From positions 1 through 35,128 of the forward strand of contig CAKZMU010000087.1 in assembly GCA_937129145.1 (NCBI GenBank): 35,128 nt of DNA. Reading direction: 5' to 3'. Under the pieces are notes generated by a model. It was given only the letters and a program-made list of their open reading frames with translations. It made no database searches and was not told where the DNA came from. This stretch comes from an uncultured Lacinutrix sp. GTDB taxonomy: Bacteria; Bacteroidota; Bacteroidia; Flavobacteriales; Flavobacteriaceae. Shown in pieces: positions 1 to 8,304 of this stretch. Within the stretch, counting starts at the first letter, position 1; each line of letters starts with the position of its first letter. A program made the translations under genes and the position numbers.

Positions 1-26
1 TCCACTGATTTATTGTGTCTTTATAT

Positions 27-3000
27 TTATTTAGCCATCGATTCCCACTTATTAAGTAACTCCTTTACGCGAGTATCCAATACATTTACTGCTTCAATGG
101 TTTTTGTAGTTGGCATGGCATCGGCACTTTGAAGTACGTCTATGAGATACAATAATTTAGATTGAAGTCCAACCAAAGTTTCATCTTCTAAACTACTCGC
201 TTTAATACTACCATAATAAAAGCTAATGCTTCTAGGTTGACCATTGCCTTTAAATTTATTTAAAGCTGTTAGTGATTTCTTTTTTAGATTTTGGTTTGTG
301 ATTTTGTTGTCTATACTCTCTCGTATTGCTTGCAATTTATTATAATTAGCGTAGCAAAGTAATGAAAGTTGGGTTTGTAAGTTTAATGCTTCTGTGCTTA
401 GTTGTGACCGTGGATCGAGTTTAACAGTCATACTACGTTCTTTAGTAACGCCATCTACAATCAGTTGTACTTTATAAGTACCAGGTGCTACAAAAGGGCC
501 TACAGGACCACTTGGTGTATCGTATTGCACTGCAGCAATATCGTAGCTTCTTTGAGCTCCTTGAGGCGGTGGGTAACGCAAATTCCAAACAAAACGCTGA
601 TGCCCTTGTTTTGTTGATAATTTCTGTTCTGGGCGAGCCCAATACGTTGGGTGTCGCATGGTGGTAGAGTCTATTTCTTCAATTACATCGTCACTAGAAA
701 AGGAGGCAACCAATTCATCTTTTTGATTGAGAATATTAAGCTGAACTTTATTAACAGTCTTTCCTAAATAATAATCAATTAGTGCACCATCAGGCGGATT
801 TTGTCCAGTAGGTTCCTCTGGTGGCAATGGTGTATCAGTAAACACATTATGACGCACACGTATGGCATCACTTGGTTGGAATAAATAATTACTTTGTGAT
901 TGTAATTTTGTCAATTCACGTAATGGACTAAAATCATCTAAAATCCAAATAGAACGTCCATGTGTACCAATAACCAAATCATTTTCATGAATCACCAAAT
1001 CACGAATCGAAGAGGCTGGCATATTTAGTCGTAGTGATTTCCATGAAGCTCCATCATCATTTGAAAAATAGACTTCACGCTCGGTTCCAGCAAAGAGTAA
1101 CCCTTCTTGTTTGTGGTCTTCACGAACCACATTTACTGGCCCTGAAGGATTCATACCAGATACTATTTTCTCCCAAGTGTTACCAAAATCGTTAGTTTTA
1201 TAAATATGTGGTTTCATATCGTCTTTTCTAATGGCATTGACGGCGATATAAGCAGTGCCTTTATTAAAATGGCTCGCATCAATTTGTGAAATTTTATCCC
1301 AAGATGTCAAAGCTGGAGGTGTTACATTTTTCCATGTTTCACCACCATTGGTAGTGATGTGAACTAAACCATCATCGGTACCTGCCCAAATAATGTTTTT
1401 ATCAAGAGACGATGGTGCTAAAGCATACACAATAGCACGTTGTGGCATAGTTCTATGAGTATCTGTGGTATAGTTACCTACACTTTTGGGTACTTCGGGA
1501 TTCTTTTTGGTTAAATCGGGACTAATTTGCTGCCAGTTTTGACCTCCATCTAAAGTTTTCCAAACCACATTAGTCCCAAAGAGTAACATGTTATCATCTA
1601 ACGGATGGAACATAAGTGGCATAGTTCTAAGAAATCTTACTTCACCAGAACGTAATACTTCTGGCCCAACGAATTGATTTTGCCCTGTTCTTTTATCAAA
1701 ACGCGTTACGCGACCACCATAAATAACATTGGGGTCTTTTGGGTCTGGTGCTACATAGGCATATTCGTCTGCACCAACTCCCATAAATTCCCTAAAGGAA
1801 ATTTGACCTCCATTACTCCTACTTGCTATAGCTATGGCACCACTTTCTTGTTGACCTCCATAGACCCAATAAGGATATTGGTTATCGGTAGAAACATGGT
1901 ATAACTGCGATGTAGGTTGATTATACCACGAACTCCATGTTTTTCCTCCATTTACAGTAATGACAGCTCCTTGGTCTGCAGAGAACAACCGAATGTCTGG
2001 TTGTAGTGGGTTAATCCACAAACGTTGATAATCATCACCTCCAGGTGCGCCTTTTATAGATGTCCACGTTTTTCCTGCATCATCTGAACGATACGAAGCT
2101 ACATTAGCAATAAACACAACATTTTCGTTATTAGGATGTACTTGTATATCTCGTCCCAAAAGACGTCTGTTAGTATGCACCAAAGACCAACTTTCACCTG
2201 CATTGTCACTTCGGTAAATCCCTCCATTATTTCTTGCATTCACCATGGCGTACATTCGTTGTGAATTACTTAAAGACGTTGTAACCCATACTCTACCCAA
2301 ACCATCTTCAGCTGTAGGCAATCCTTTAGTTATCTTATTCCAAGTTTCGCCACCATCCGTAGATTTGTATAAACCGCTGTTGTTGCCTGAAAATTTAGCA
2401 TTTTCCCAAGGACCTTCTTGATGTTCCCACAGCGTGGCAAATACAATTTGCGAATTGTTTGGGTCAAGTTCAACTTGAATAGCTCCTGTTTGCGAATTGA
2501 TATATAATGTTTTTTTCCATGTTTTTCCTCCATCCATAGATTTAAAAACACCACGAGTCGTATTTGTGCCATAAGGATGACCCATTCCTGCTACAAAAAC
2601 GATGTCTGGATTGGTTGGATGTACTATAACGCGACCTACTTGTTGGACATCTTCCAAACCAATATGTTGCCAGCTTTTGCCACCATCAATTGATTTAAAC
2701 ATGCCATCACCTACAGATAAATCTGGTCGATGCATTCCTTCACCTGTACCTACATAAATAATATTTGGATGGCTAGGTGATACTGCCAAGTCTCCAATAG
2801 AACCTGTAGGCGCCTCATCAAAAATAGGATTCCATGTGCGACCATAATCGTCTGTTTTCCATACGCCACCATTATTTACTCCAATATAAAATACATTAGG
2901 TTGCGAAGGAACACCCACAGCACCTACTGTCCTTCCTGCACGGAAAGGCCCAATCATTCTATAGTTTAATTCTTGATATTGAGATGGATTGGTTTGTGAA

Positions 3001-3053
3001 AAAATTGGAGAAATAGCAAAAACAATTAAGAGGTAGCAAACAAGATTGCGCAT
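27..3053 (-). CDS. Secreted Asp-box (sortilin/VPS10-like) beta-propeller protein
   Basis: The protein has 1008 residues and starts with a signal peptide of about 20 residues ending in IFSQ, so it is exported. Roughly the first 700 residues hold about eleven Asp-box turns of the form S/T-x-D-x-G-x-T-W (for example KTDDYGRTW, KSIDGGKSW, KSMDGGKTW, KTLDGGQNW), which mark one or two large beta-propellers of the sortilin/VPS10 or BNR type. The C-terminal 300 residues form a separate region with a beta-rich part (around WNLRYPPPQGAQ) and a helical tail. No type IX sorting domain ends it. Such proteins are often annotated as glycosyl hydrolases, but no catalytic residues support that. It is the last gene of a minus-strand run after an S9 and an M13 peptidase, 78 bases behind the latter, so a role beside extracellular peptide breakdown is inferred. 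It is a paralogue of the protein at 22493-25525. Confidence 0.9.
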   Translation of the reverse strand: MRNLVCYLLIVFAISPIFSQTNPSQYQELNYRMIGPFRAGRTVGAVGVPSQPNVFYIGVNNGGVWKTDDYGRTWNPIFDEAPTGSIGDLAVSPSHPNIIYVGTGEGMHRPDLSVGDGMFKSIDGGKSWQHIGLEDVQQVGRVIVHPTNPDIVFVAGMGHPYGTNTTRGVFKSMDGGKTWKKTLYINSQTGAIQVELDPNNSQIVFATLWEHQEGPWENAKFSGNNSGLYKSTDGGETWNKITKGLPTAEDGLGRVWVTTSLSNSQRMYAMVNARNNGGIYRSDNAGESWSLVHTNRRLLGRDIQVHPNNENVVFIANVASYRSDDAGKTWTSIKGAPGGDDYQRLWINPLQPDIRLFSADQGAVITVNGGKTWSSWYNQPTSQLYHVSTDNQYPYWVYGGQQESGAIAIASRSNGGQISFREFMGVGADEYAYVAPDPKDPNVIYGGRVTRFDKRTGQNQFVGPEVLRSGEVRFLRTMPLMFHPLDDNMLLFGTNVVWKTLDGGQNWQQISPDLTKKNPEVPKSVGNYTTDTHRTMPQRAIVYALAPSSLDKNIIWAGTDDGLVHITTNGGETWKNVTPPALTSWDKISQIDASHFNKGTAYIAVNAIRKDDMKPHIYKTNDFGNTWEKIVSGMNPSGPVNVVREDHKQEGLLFAGTEREVYFSNDDGASWKSLRLNMPASSIRDLVIHENDLVIGTHGRSIWILDDFSPLRELTKLQSQSNYLFQPSDAIRVRHNVFTDTPLPPEEPTGQNPPDGALIDYYLGKTVNKVQLNILNQKDELVASFSSDDVIEEIDSTTMRHPTYWARPEQKLSTKQGHQRFVWNLRYPPPQGAQRSYDIAAVQYDTPSGPVGPFVAPGTYKVQLIVDGVTKERSMTVKLDPRSQLSTEALNLQTQLSLLCYANYNKLQAIRESIDNKITNQNLKKKSLTALNKFKGNGQPRSISFYYGSIKASSLEDETLVGLQSKLLYLIDVLQSADAMPTTKTIEAVNVLDTRVKELLNKWESMAK

Positions 3054-3067
3054 AATTAAAAAGTATT

Positions 3068-3077
3068 TTGGTTGGTT
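3068..3077 (-). promoter_or_regulatory. AACCAACCAA leader motif
   Basis: The minus strand reads AACCAACCAA 14 bases before the ATG of the Asp-box protein. The same ten bases lie just upstream of two other secreted-protein genes in this window (7930-7939 and 25537-25546). There is no Shine-Dalgarno sequence here, so this may be a translation or mRNA-binding element. Its function is unknown. Confidence 0.4.
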
Positions 3078-3131
3078 CTTTAAAAATACAATTTTTTTGC
3101 TTGGTGCTATAAAACCTTATTCATTAGCTTT

Positions 3132-5141
3132 TTACCAAATCTTAATCCTCTCAGATTCTGGTTTGTAGTTTTTATCTCCTGGTTGTACATTAAATGCTTC
3201 GTAAAATGGTGTGAAATTCATTAATGGGCCGTTTACTCGCCAAATTGGTGGTGAATGTGAGTTTGTTTTAATGTAATTACGCAAATAAGCATCCCTTGTT
3301 TTAACACGCCATATTCTAGCAATCGACAAAAAGAAACGCTGGTCTGGAGTAAACCCTTGAATTTTAGTATTGCCCTGTCCTTGTTCTGTGAGTTTAAAAG
3401 CGTCATAAGCAATGGCAATACCTCCATTGTCTGCTGTGTTCTCCCCTACTGTTAAAGCACCTTTTAAATGCAGACTATCTAGAACTGTGAAAGAACTATA
3501 CCTATCAATCATTTGCTGAGTTTTGGCTTTAAATTTTGTGTAATCGGCATCTGTCCACCAGTTTTTTACATTACCATCTTTATCATATTGTGCACCTTGG
3601 TCATCGAATGCATGTGTTAATTCGTGACCAATCACCATACCTATACCTCCGTAATTAACAGCATCATCTGCGGTAATATCAAAATATGGAAACTGCAATA
3701 TGCCAGCAGGAAACACAATTTCATTTAAAGGCGGATTGTAATACGCTGTTACTGTAGATGGAGTTGTTCCCCATTCATCACGATTGGGTGCTTTGTTTAG
3801 TTTGGCTATATTATACTGATATGCATTTTGCTTTAAAGCAACGACATTTTCAAAATAAGCATCTCTTTTTATATCGGCATTATAGGTCCTCCAAACATCT
3901 GGATATCCAATTTTTTTGGTAATCGTATATAATTTCTCTTTGGCTTGTTCTTTTGTGACATCACTCATCCAATCCAATTGATTGATTCTGTTTTCAAAGG
4001 CCTTCTGCAAATTATTTACTAAATCTAATACGCGTTGTTTTGCGTCTTCATTAAAATAGCGTTTCACATATAATTGTCCAAGTGCAAAACCTAATTGTCT
4101 ATCTACCTTTTGAACCATTAATTGAGCACGAGTTTTCTGTGTAGATTGACCATACAACACTTTCGCATACTCAAAATTTGCGTCTTCAAATGGTTTACTC
4201 AATATATCAGCATAGTTTGATAATGTTCTAGCTTTTAAATATGTTTTCCAATCTGAAACAGGCGTTGACACCAACATAGTGTTTAATGCTTCGTAATAAT
4301 CTGGTTGCTTAATATCTACAGAATCGGCTTCTAAGTTTAATTGCGCTAATAGCTTAGTCCAACCTATATTAGACTGACTTTCATTTATATCTGCTACAGC
4401 CATTTTATTGTAGTTGGCTTTTACATTTCTACGTTCAATTCTTGTTTTGTGAGATTCTGCGATGGTCTTTTCAATAGTATATACAGTGTTTGCTTTCTTT
4501 TCAGTATCATCTTGATTAGATAATTTGAATAAGGTCGCTAAATATGTTTTATAAGCTTCTTGAATCGCTACAGTTGCGTCATCTGTTTTAAAATAATAAT
4601 CTCTATCTGGCAAGCCCAAACCTGCTTGACCAAAATGCAGTATGTTAATTGTACTATTTTCGTTATCTGGAGACACATACATGCCTATAATTGACCCATT
4701 GCCTGAACTTAATTCGTCAGTTACAAAAGTCATTAATGAAGCAGCGTTGGTAATGGCATCAATTTTACTAAACGTTGGTTGAAGTGGCTCAAAACCACGA
4801 TTGTTAATGCTTTCTGTATACATACCTGAAGCATAGAAGTCGCCGACCATTTGTTCGACACTTCCTTTTTCATGCGTTTCAGCAGACACTTCGGTTAAAA
4901 TGTTTTCTAACAATTCTTTCTGCGGAATATTTAAAAAGCTATAAGAACCCACGCCAACTTGGTCATCGGCGATAACAGCATTATCCAACCACGTTTTGTT
5001 GACATGTTCGAAGAAGTTGTCTCCAGGTTTAATAGTTTCGGAAATACCATCAAAATCAATTTTACTCGTTGCTGAATTATCTTCAGTTTTACAAGCGGTC
5101 AATACTAACAGTAGTGACGAGAAATAAAGTGCTTTTTTCAT
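3132..5141 (-). CDS. M13 (neprilysin/PepO-family) zinc metallopeptidase lipoprotein
   Basis: The protein has 669 residues, the normal length for M13 peptidases. The N-terminus MKKALYFSSLLLVLTAC is a lipoprotein signal with the lipid-modified Cys at residue 17, so it is anchored in a membrane facing the periplasm or outside. The zinc site is complete: HELTH at 506-510 and the third ligand in GENTADNGG (Glu near 567). Family landmarks are present: YYNPPLNEIVFPAGILQ before the zinc helix, and WRVNGPLMN near the end for substrate carboxylate binding. The C-terminus KIW lacks the Cys seen in animal neprilysins, as is usual in bacteria. M13 enzymes cut small peptides on the N-side of hydrophobic residues. 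The gene lies 47 bases after an S9 peptidase and 78 before an Asp-box protein, all co-oriented, so an operon for peptide use is likely. Confidence 0.95.
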   Translation of the reverse strand: MKKALYFSSLLLVLTACKTEDNSATSKIDFDGISETIKPGDNFFEHVNKTWLDNAVIADDQVGVGSYSFLNIPQKELLENILTEVSAETHEKGSVEQMVGDFYASGMYTESINNRGFEPLQPTFSKIDAITNAASLMTFVTDELSSGNGSIIGMYVSPDNENSTINILHFGQAGLGLPDRDYYFKTDDATVAIQEAYKTYLATLFKLSNQDDTEKKANTVYTIEKTIAESHKTRIERRNVKANYNKMAVADINESQSNIGWTKLLAQLNLEADSVDIKQPDYYEALNTMLVSTPVSDWKTYLKARTLSNYADILSKPFEDANFEYAKVLYGQSTQKTRAQLMVQKVDRQLGFALGQLYVKRYFNEDAKQRVLDLVNNLQKAFENRINQLDWMSDVTKEQAKEKLYTITKKIGYPDVWRTYNADIKRDAYFENVVALKQNAYQYNIAKLNKAPNRDEWGTTPSTVTAYYNPPLNEIVFPAGILQFPYFDITADDAVNYGGIGMVIGHELTHAFDDQGAQYDKDGNVKNWWTDADYTKFKAKTQQMIDRYSSFTVLDSLHLKGALTVGENTADNGGIAIAYDAFKLTEQGQGNTKIQGFTPDQRFFLSIARIWRVKTRDAYLRNYIKTNSHSPPIWRVNGPLMNFTPFYEAFNVQPGDKNYKPESERIKIW

Positions 5142-5188
5142 GTGTTTAGTGTGTGTAAATTAAATAATCGCTAGGGATTAGGTACTTT

Positions 5189-7927
5189 CTAATTGCCTCC
5201 TTCCAAAACCTCAGGTCCCAAACGTTTTTTATCTAGATGGTCGATGCCTTTTGTCATCCAAAGTGGTGCTGGCGCATCCTTAAGATAATGGTCAAAATAC
5301 TGCTTCATACGAATTTGAAAATCCTTTTGGTTGGCTTCTTTCCTTAAATGATGAGGTTCATCTGGATAAGATAGTAATATCACTTCTTTACCCAATCGTC
5401 TTGCTGTCGAATAAAACTCCAGTCCTTGTGTCCAATCTACAGCACCATCGGCAGTACCATGTAAAATAAGGAATGGTGTGTTGATGTTTTGTGCATGATG
5501 TATGGGTGATTGACTGCGATACAGCTCCATGTTTTCCCATGGGCTCACTCCCATTCTACCTTGTGACCATTCTAAAATAGGGCCATTTAAGTTTCCTGAA
5601 CGTTTGTAGGCAATGTTATACATGCTTATTAAATTAGTTAATGGCGCTCCTGTAACCACAGTCGCAAACATATCTGTTTGAGTCACAATAAAAGAAGACT
5701 CATAGCCTCCCCAACTGTGTCCTTGTAAACCAATTCTGTCTGGGTCGGCATAACCGAGTTTTATGACTTCTTTTACTGCACTTGTAACATCATCTAAAGC
5801 CGACGACCCTGGTAAACCAACATCGAACACAATATCAGGCATTAACACCAAATAGCCATTGCTTGCATAAGTGGACATGTGTGGTCTGTCATCATAGGCT
5901 GGCATGGAATATTGGTGGTGACGTTGCGACATTTTTTCATAGAAATACACTACCATTGGATATTTTTTGCTTGAATCATAATCTGCAGGTAATGCTAATG
6001 TTCCTTGCAATTCATGTCCTCGACCATCGGTATAATCTACCAATACGCGTTTTCCCCATTTATAATTTGATTGCTGCGGATTGGCATTAGTCATTTTTTT
6101 AGGGTTTTTAAACGATAAGTCAGATACCCAATAATCTGGAAAATCCACAAAGGTCTGTTCTGTATAAATAACCTTGTCGGCATCTTTTGCTTTGGTGAGT
6201 CTTCCTATCATTTTATCTACATAACGCAATACTTTTGGTTTTTTTCCTTCTTTTACTTGATAGTAACCAGATTTCTTGGTTTTGTCGCCATAGGCAGAAA
6301 GCAGTAAAGGTTTTTTTAAATCAAAGGTTTTTGCCTCTGGATCTAATTGTACCAATCTAAAACGGATTTCACCTTGGTCTCCAATGCCTTTTGTAAGGTT
6401 TGCATATTCATCTGAATTGAGCTCAATAGTCCACAAATCATATTCGTGGTTTAAGATTAATGTTTCCCCTTCTTTAGACCATCCAGCAACACCGTAGGTA
6501 GGTTTTTCAACAGGTTTGTCATTATCTAGGTTCTCAAAGCTAACACCTGTACGTTTTGTTAGGTTAGTTATGTTTCCTTTATTAAAATTATAGCCCATAA
6601 CCACAGCATCTCTAGAGAAAAGTGTCCATTCGCCATTTGGGGACATGCCCATGTTTCGGTATACTTTTTTTGCAATTAATTTTTTTGCACCTGTACGTGT
6701 ATTAATGCTATATAAATCGGTGTAACCTCCTGGGAGATTTACGTCTTTTCGGTAGAGCGTATCAACACGTCCTACAGCCCAAATATTCTTTTGATTTGTG
6801 TTTACAGAAGGCATATCGTCATTTTCCAATTGGAAAAATGTCTTAGTATCCAAATTTAAAACAGATGCAAAGGTTGCTTTTTTATCTCTTCCTGCTTGCA
6901 CGATTTGTCTGGATTGTACACGTTCATCTTTCCAGTGCCATACATCGACATTGGCTTTAAGTTCATCATCCTTTTTTAATTCGGTTTGTTGTTCTTTTAT
7001 GCCAAAGAATAGTTGTGTGTTGGCTTCATTCCATGTAAGACTACTGTACTCGCTAATCACCATATCTTTTGGAAATTTTGCGTCTCCTTCTGATGAATAT
7101 GTTGATTGTGTTCCTGAGGTGGTCATACCTTGAGTAAGGTTTGAAGCCCAAAATAAGGTGTTTTTGCGTTCAACTTTATCTTCTTCATTAGTGCCAAATA
7201 ACACGGCAATTTTATTCCCTTTTTTGTTCCATGTCATTTGAGTATAAGTGTAAGCTCCAGTATGTAAAGGCCATGTACGCAAGTTGATAAGGTCAATGAC
7301 ATAAAGACCGTTACCATTATCGCCATCGGCATCCACTAGGTACGAAAATAGTGTGCCTTCTTTATTAAAAGCATAGTTCGATACATTACCAATATTGAGA
7401 GTTTTATTATTTGTTAAATCCTTTAGCAATACATCACTTCCTTTATGCTTTGCTTTTTTATCATTTGGATTTTTATGAATAGCAATAAACTTTGAGGTTT
7501 TTGAAAAGCTGTAATTCTTAACGTTTTCAACTTCAGAAATTTCATTAGATGCTAGATTTACAATTTGCAAATCACTTAATACAGGTTTTTTATCTTTTTT
7601 AAGTTTCTCTTGCTTTTCTTTTATTGGGTCTGTGAGATAAGCCAACCATTTGTTGTTAGCCGAAAAATCAACTCGTTTGCCGTTAATTGCTGTGTGCAAA
7701 GTATCTCCATTAACTTTACGAATGTGTAGTGTGGCATCACCTTCATTTGGCGTATATGCATACGTCATCCAGTTGCCATCAGGTGAAATGGCTGTGTTTA
7801 TTATTCGGTTCCATTGTGCATAATCTTCAAGAGTTAAAGGCTTTTGTGCTTGACTGAAACTTATCTGACTACATAATAAAAACGTAAGAAATGTGAAAAA
7901 ATAACGAGGGTTGAAAATGGATTTCAT
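5189..7927 (-). CDS. Secreted S9 family (prolyl oligopeptidase-like) serine peptidase
   Basis: I start the gene at the ATG at 7925-7927 because it gives a clear signal peptide (MKSIFNPRYF, then a hydrophobic stretch ending in SFSQA). A longer frame upstream would add 19 residues without export character. The 912-residue product has an N-terminal beta-propeller of WD/DPP type (about 40-640) and a C-terminal alpha/beta hydrolase. The triad is visible: Ser738 in GHSWGGY, Asp827 in HGTADGAVDW and His859 or 860 in PDEPHHLRK. S9 enzymes of this size cut oligopeptides. The exact specificity (prolyl, acyl-aminoacyl or glutamyl) cannot be read from sequence. It is the first gene of the cluster with the M13 and Asp-box genes and is paralogous to the gene at 27874-30609. 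Confidence 0.93.
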   Translation of the reverse strand: MKSIFNPRYFFTFLTFLLCSQISFSQAQKPLTLEDYAQWNRIINTAISPDGNWMTYAYTPNEGDATLHIRKVNGDTLHTAINGKRVDFSANNKWLAYLTDPIKEKQEKLKKDKKPVLSDLQIVNLASNEISEVENVKNYSFSKTSKFIAIHKNPNDKKAKHKGSDVLLKDLTNNKTLNIGNVSNYAFNKEGTLFSYLVDADGDNGNGLYVIDLINLRTWPLHTGAYTYTQMTWNKKGNKIAVLFGTNEEDKVERKNTLFWASNLTQGMTTSGTQSTYSSEGDAKFPKDMVISEYSSLTWNEANTQLFFGIKEQQTELKKDDELKANVDVWHWKDERVQSRQIVQAGRDKKATFASVLNLDTKTFFQLENDDMPSVNTNQKNIWAVGRVDTLYRKDVNLPGGYTDLYSINTRTGAKKLIAKKVYRNMGMSPNGEWTLFSRDAVVMGYNFNKGNITNLTKRTGVSFENLDNDKPVEKPTYGVAGWSKEGETLILNHEYDLWTIELNSDEYANLTKGIGDQGEIRFRLVQLDPEAKTFDLKKPLLLSAYGDKTKKSGYYQVKEGKKPKVLRYVDKMIGRLTKAKDADKVIYTEQTFVDFPDYWVSDLSFKNPKKMTNANPQQSNYKWGKRVLVDYTDGRGHELQGTLALPADYDSSKKYPMVVYFYEKMSQRHHQYSMPAYDDRPHMSTYASNGYLVLMPDIVFDVGLPGSSALDDVTSAVKEVIKLGYADPDRIGLQGHSWGGYESSFIVTQTDMFATVVTGAPLTNLISMYNIAYKRSGNLNGPILEWSQGRMGVSPWENMELYRSQSPIHHAQNINTPFLILHGTADGAVDWTQGLEFYSTARRLGKEVILLSYPDEPHHLRKEANQKDFQIRMKQYFDHYLKDAPAPLWMTKGIDHLDKKRLGPEVLEGGN

Positions 7928-7929
7928 AA

Positions 7930-7939
7930 TTGGTTGGTT
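7930..7939 (-). promoter_or_regulatory. AACCAACCAA leader motif
   Basis: On the minus strand AACCAACCAA ends two bases before the chosen ATG of the S9 peptidase gene, giving AACCAACCAATTATG. This closeness to the ATG supports the internal start chosen for that gene. It is the same motif as at 3068-3077 and 25537-25546. Confidence 0.4.
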
Positions 7940-8017
7940 AGATGAATTAATTTTATGATTTCCCAATATACAGTTTATTCCCAATATGTCGAATTTTTTG
8001 TGGTTCTATAAAACGCC

Positions 8018-8302
8018 TTATTTATAAATTTCTCCCTTAAATGCAAGCATTGTTTTTGTAGTACTTATATCTTCCTTAGAAACACATTCTCCATAATCCA
8101 TATAGTTTTTAGATTCGGTGATTATGCTTTTGGCTTCAATATCAAAATAGCCGTTTGTTATACTTTCCAATGGAAATAAAACAAGCTGTTTAGCTTGCTC
8201 CCGAATTTTAAAAATAGCGAAAGAAGTTCGTTTTCATAAGAGTTAGTACGTGTTCCACTGTAACGATGCACACGTATACCAAAAACTTGCAGGGTATTAA
8301 TG
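8018..8302 (-). pseudogene. Frameshifted remnant of an unknown gene
   Basis: Two overlapping minus-strand frames read like protein but neither has a start. The upstream piece, from about 8302 down to about 8220, begins INTLQVFGIRVHRYSGT, in the frame of the preceding fibre gene but after its stop. The downstream piece, 8233 down to the TAA at 8018-8020, has 71 codons beginning after a TGA. It includes FAIFKIREQAKQLVLFPLES and ends TKTMLAFKGEIYK. A single indel near 8210-8230 would join them into about 90 residues with normal composition. I do not recognise the family. The piece looks like the C-terminal end of a larger gene whose front has been lost, lying between the S9 gene and the fibre gene. 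It could also be a small gene with a sequencing error, but no start codon supports that. Confidence 0.5.
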
Positions 8303-8304
8303 GG

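Noticed and set aside
27..3053. Sialidase activity, because of the many Asp boxes
   Set aside because: Asp boxes are structural. The arginine triad and Tyr/Glu pair of sialidases are not apparent, and the layout fits sortilin-like propellers.
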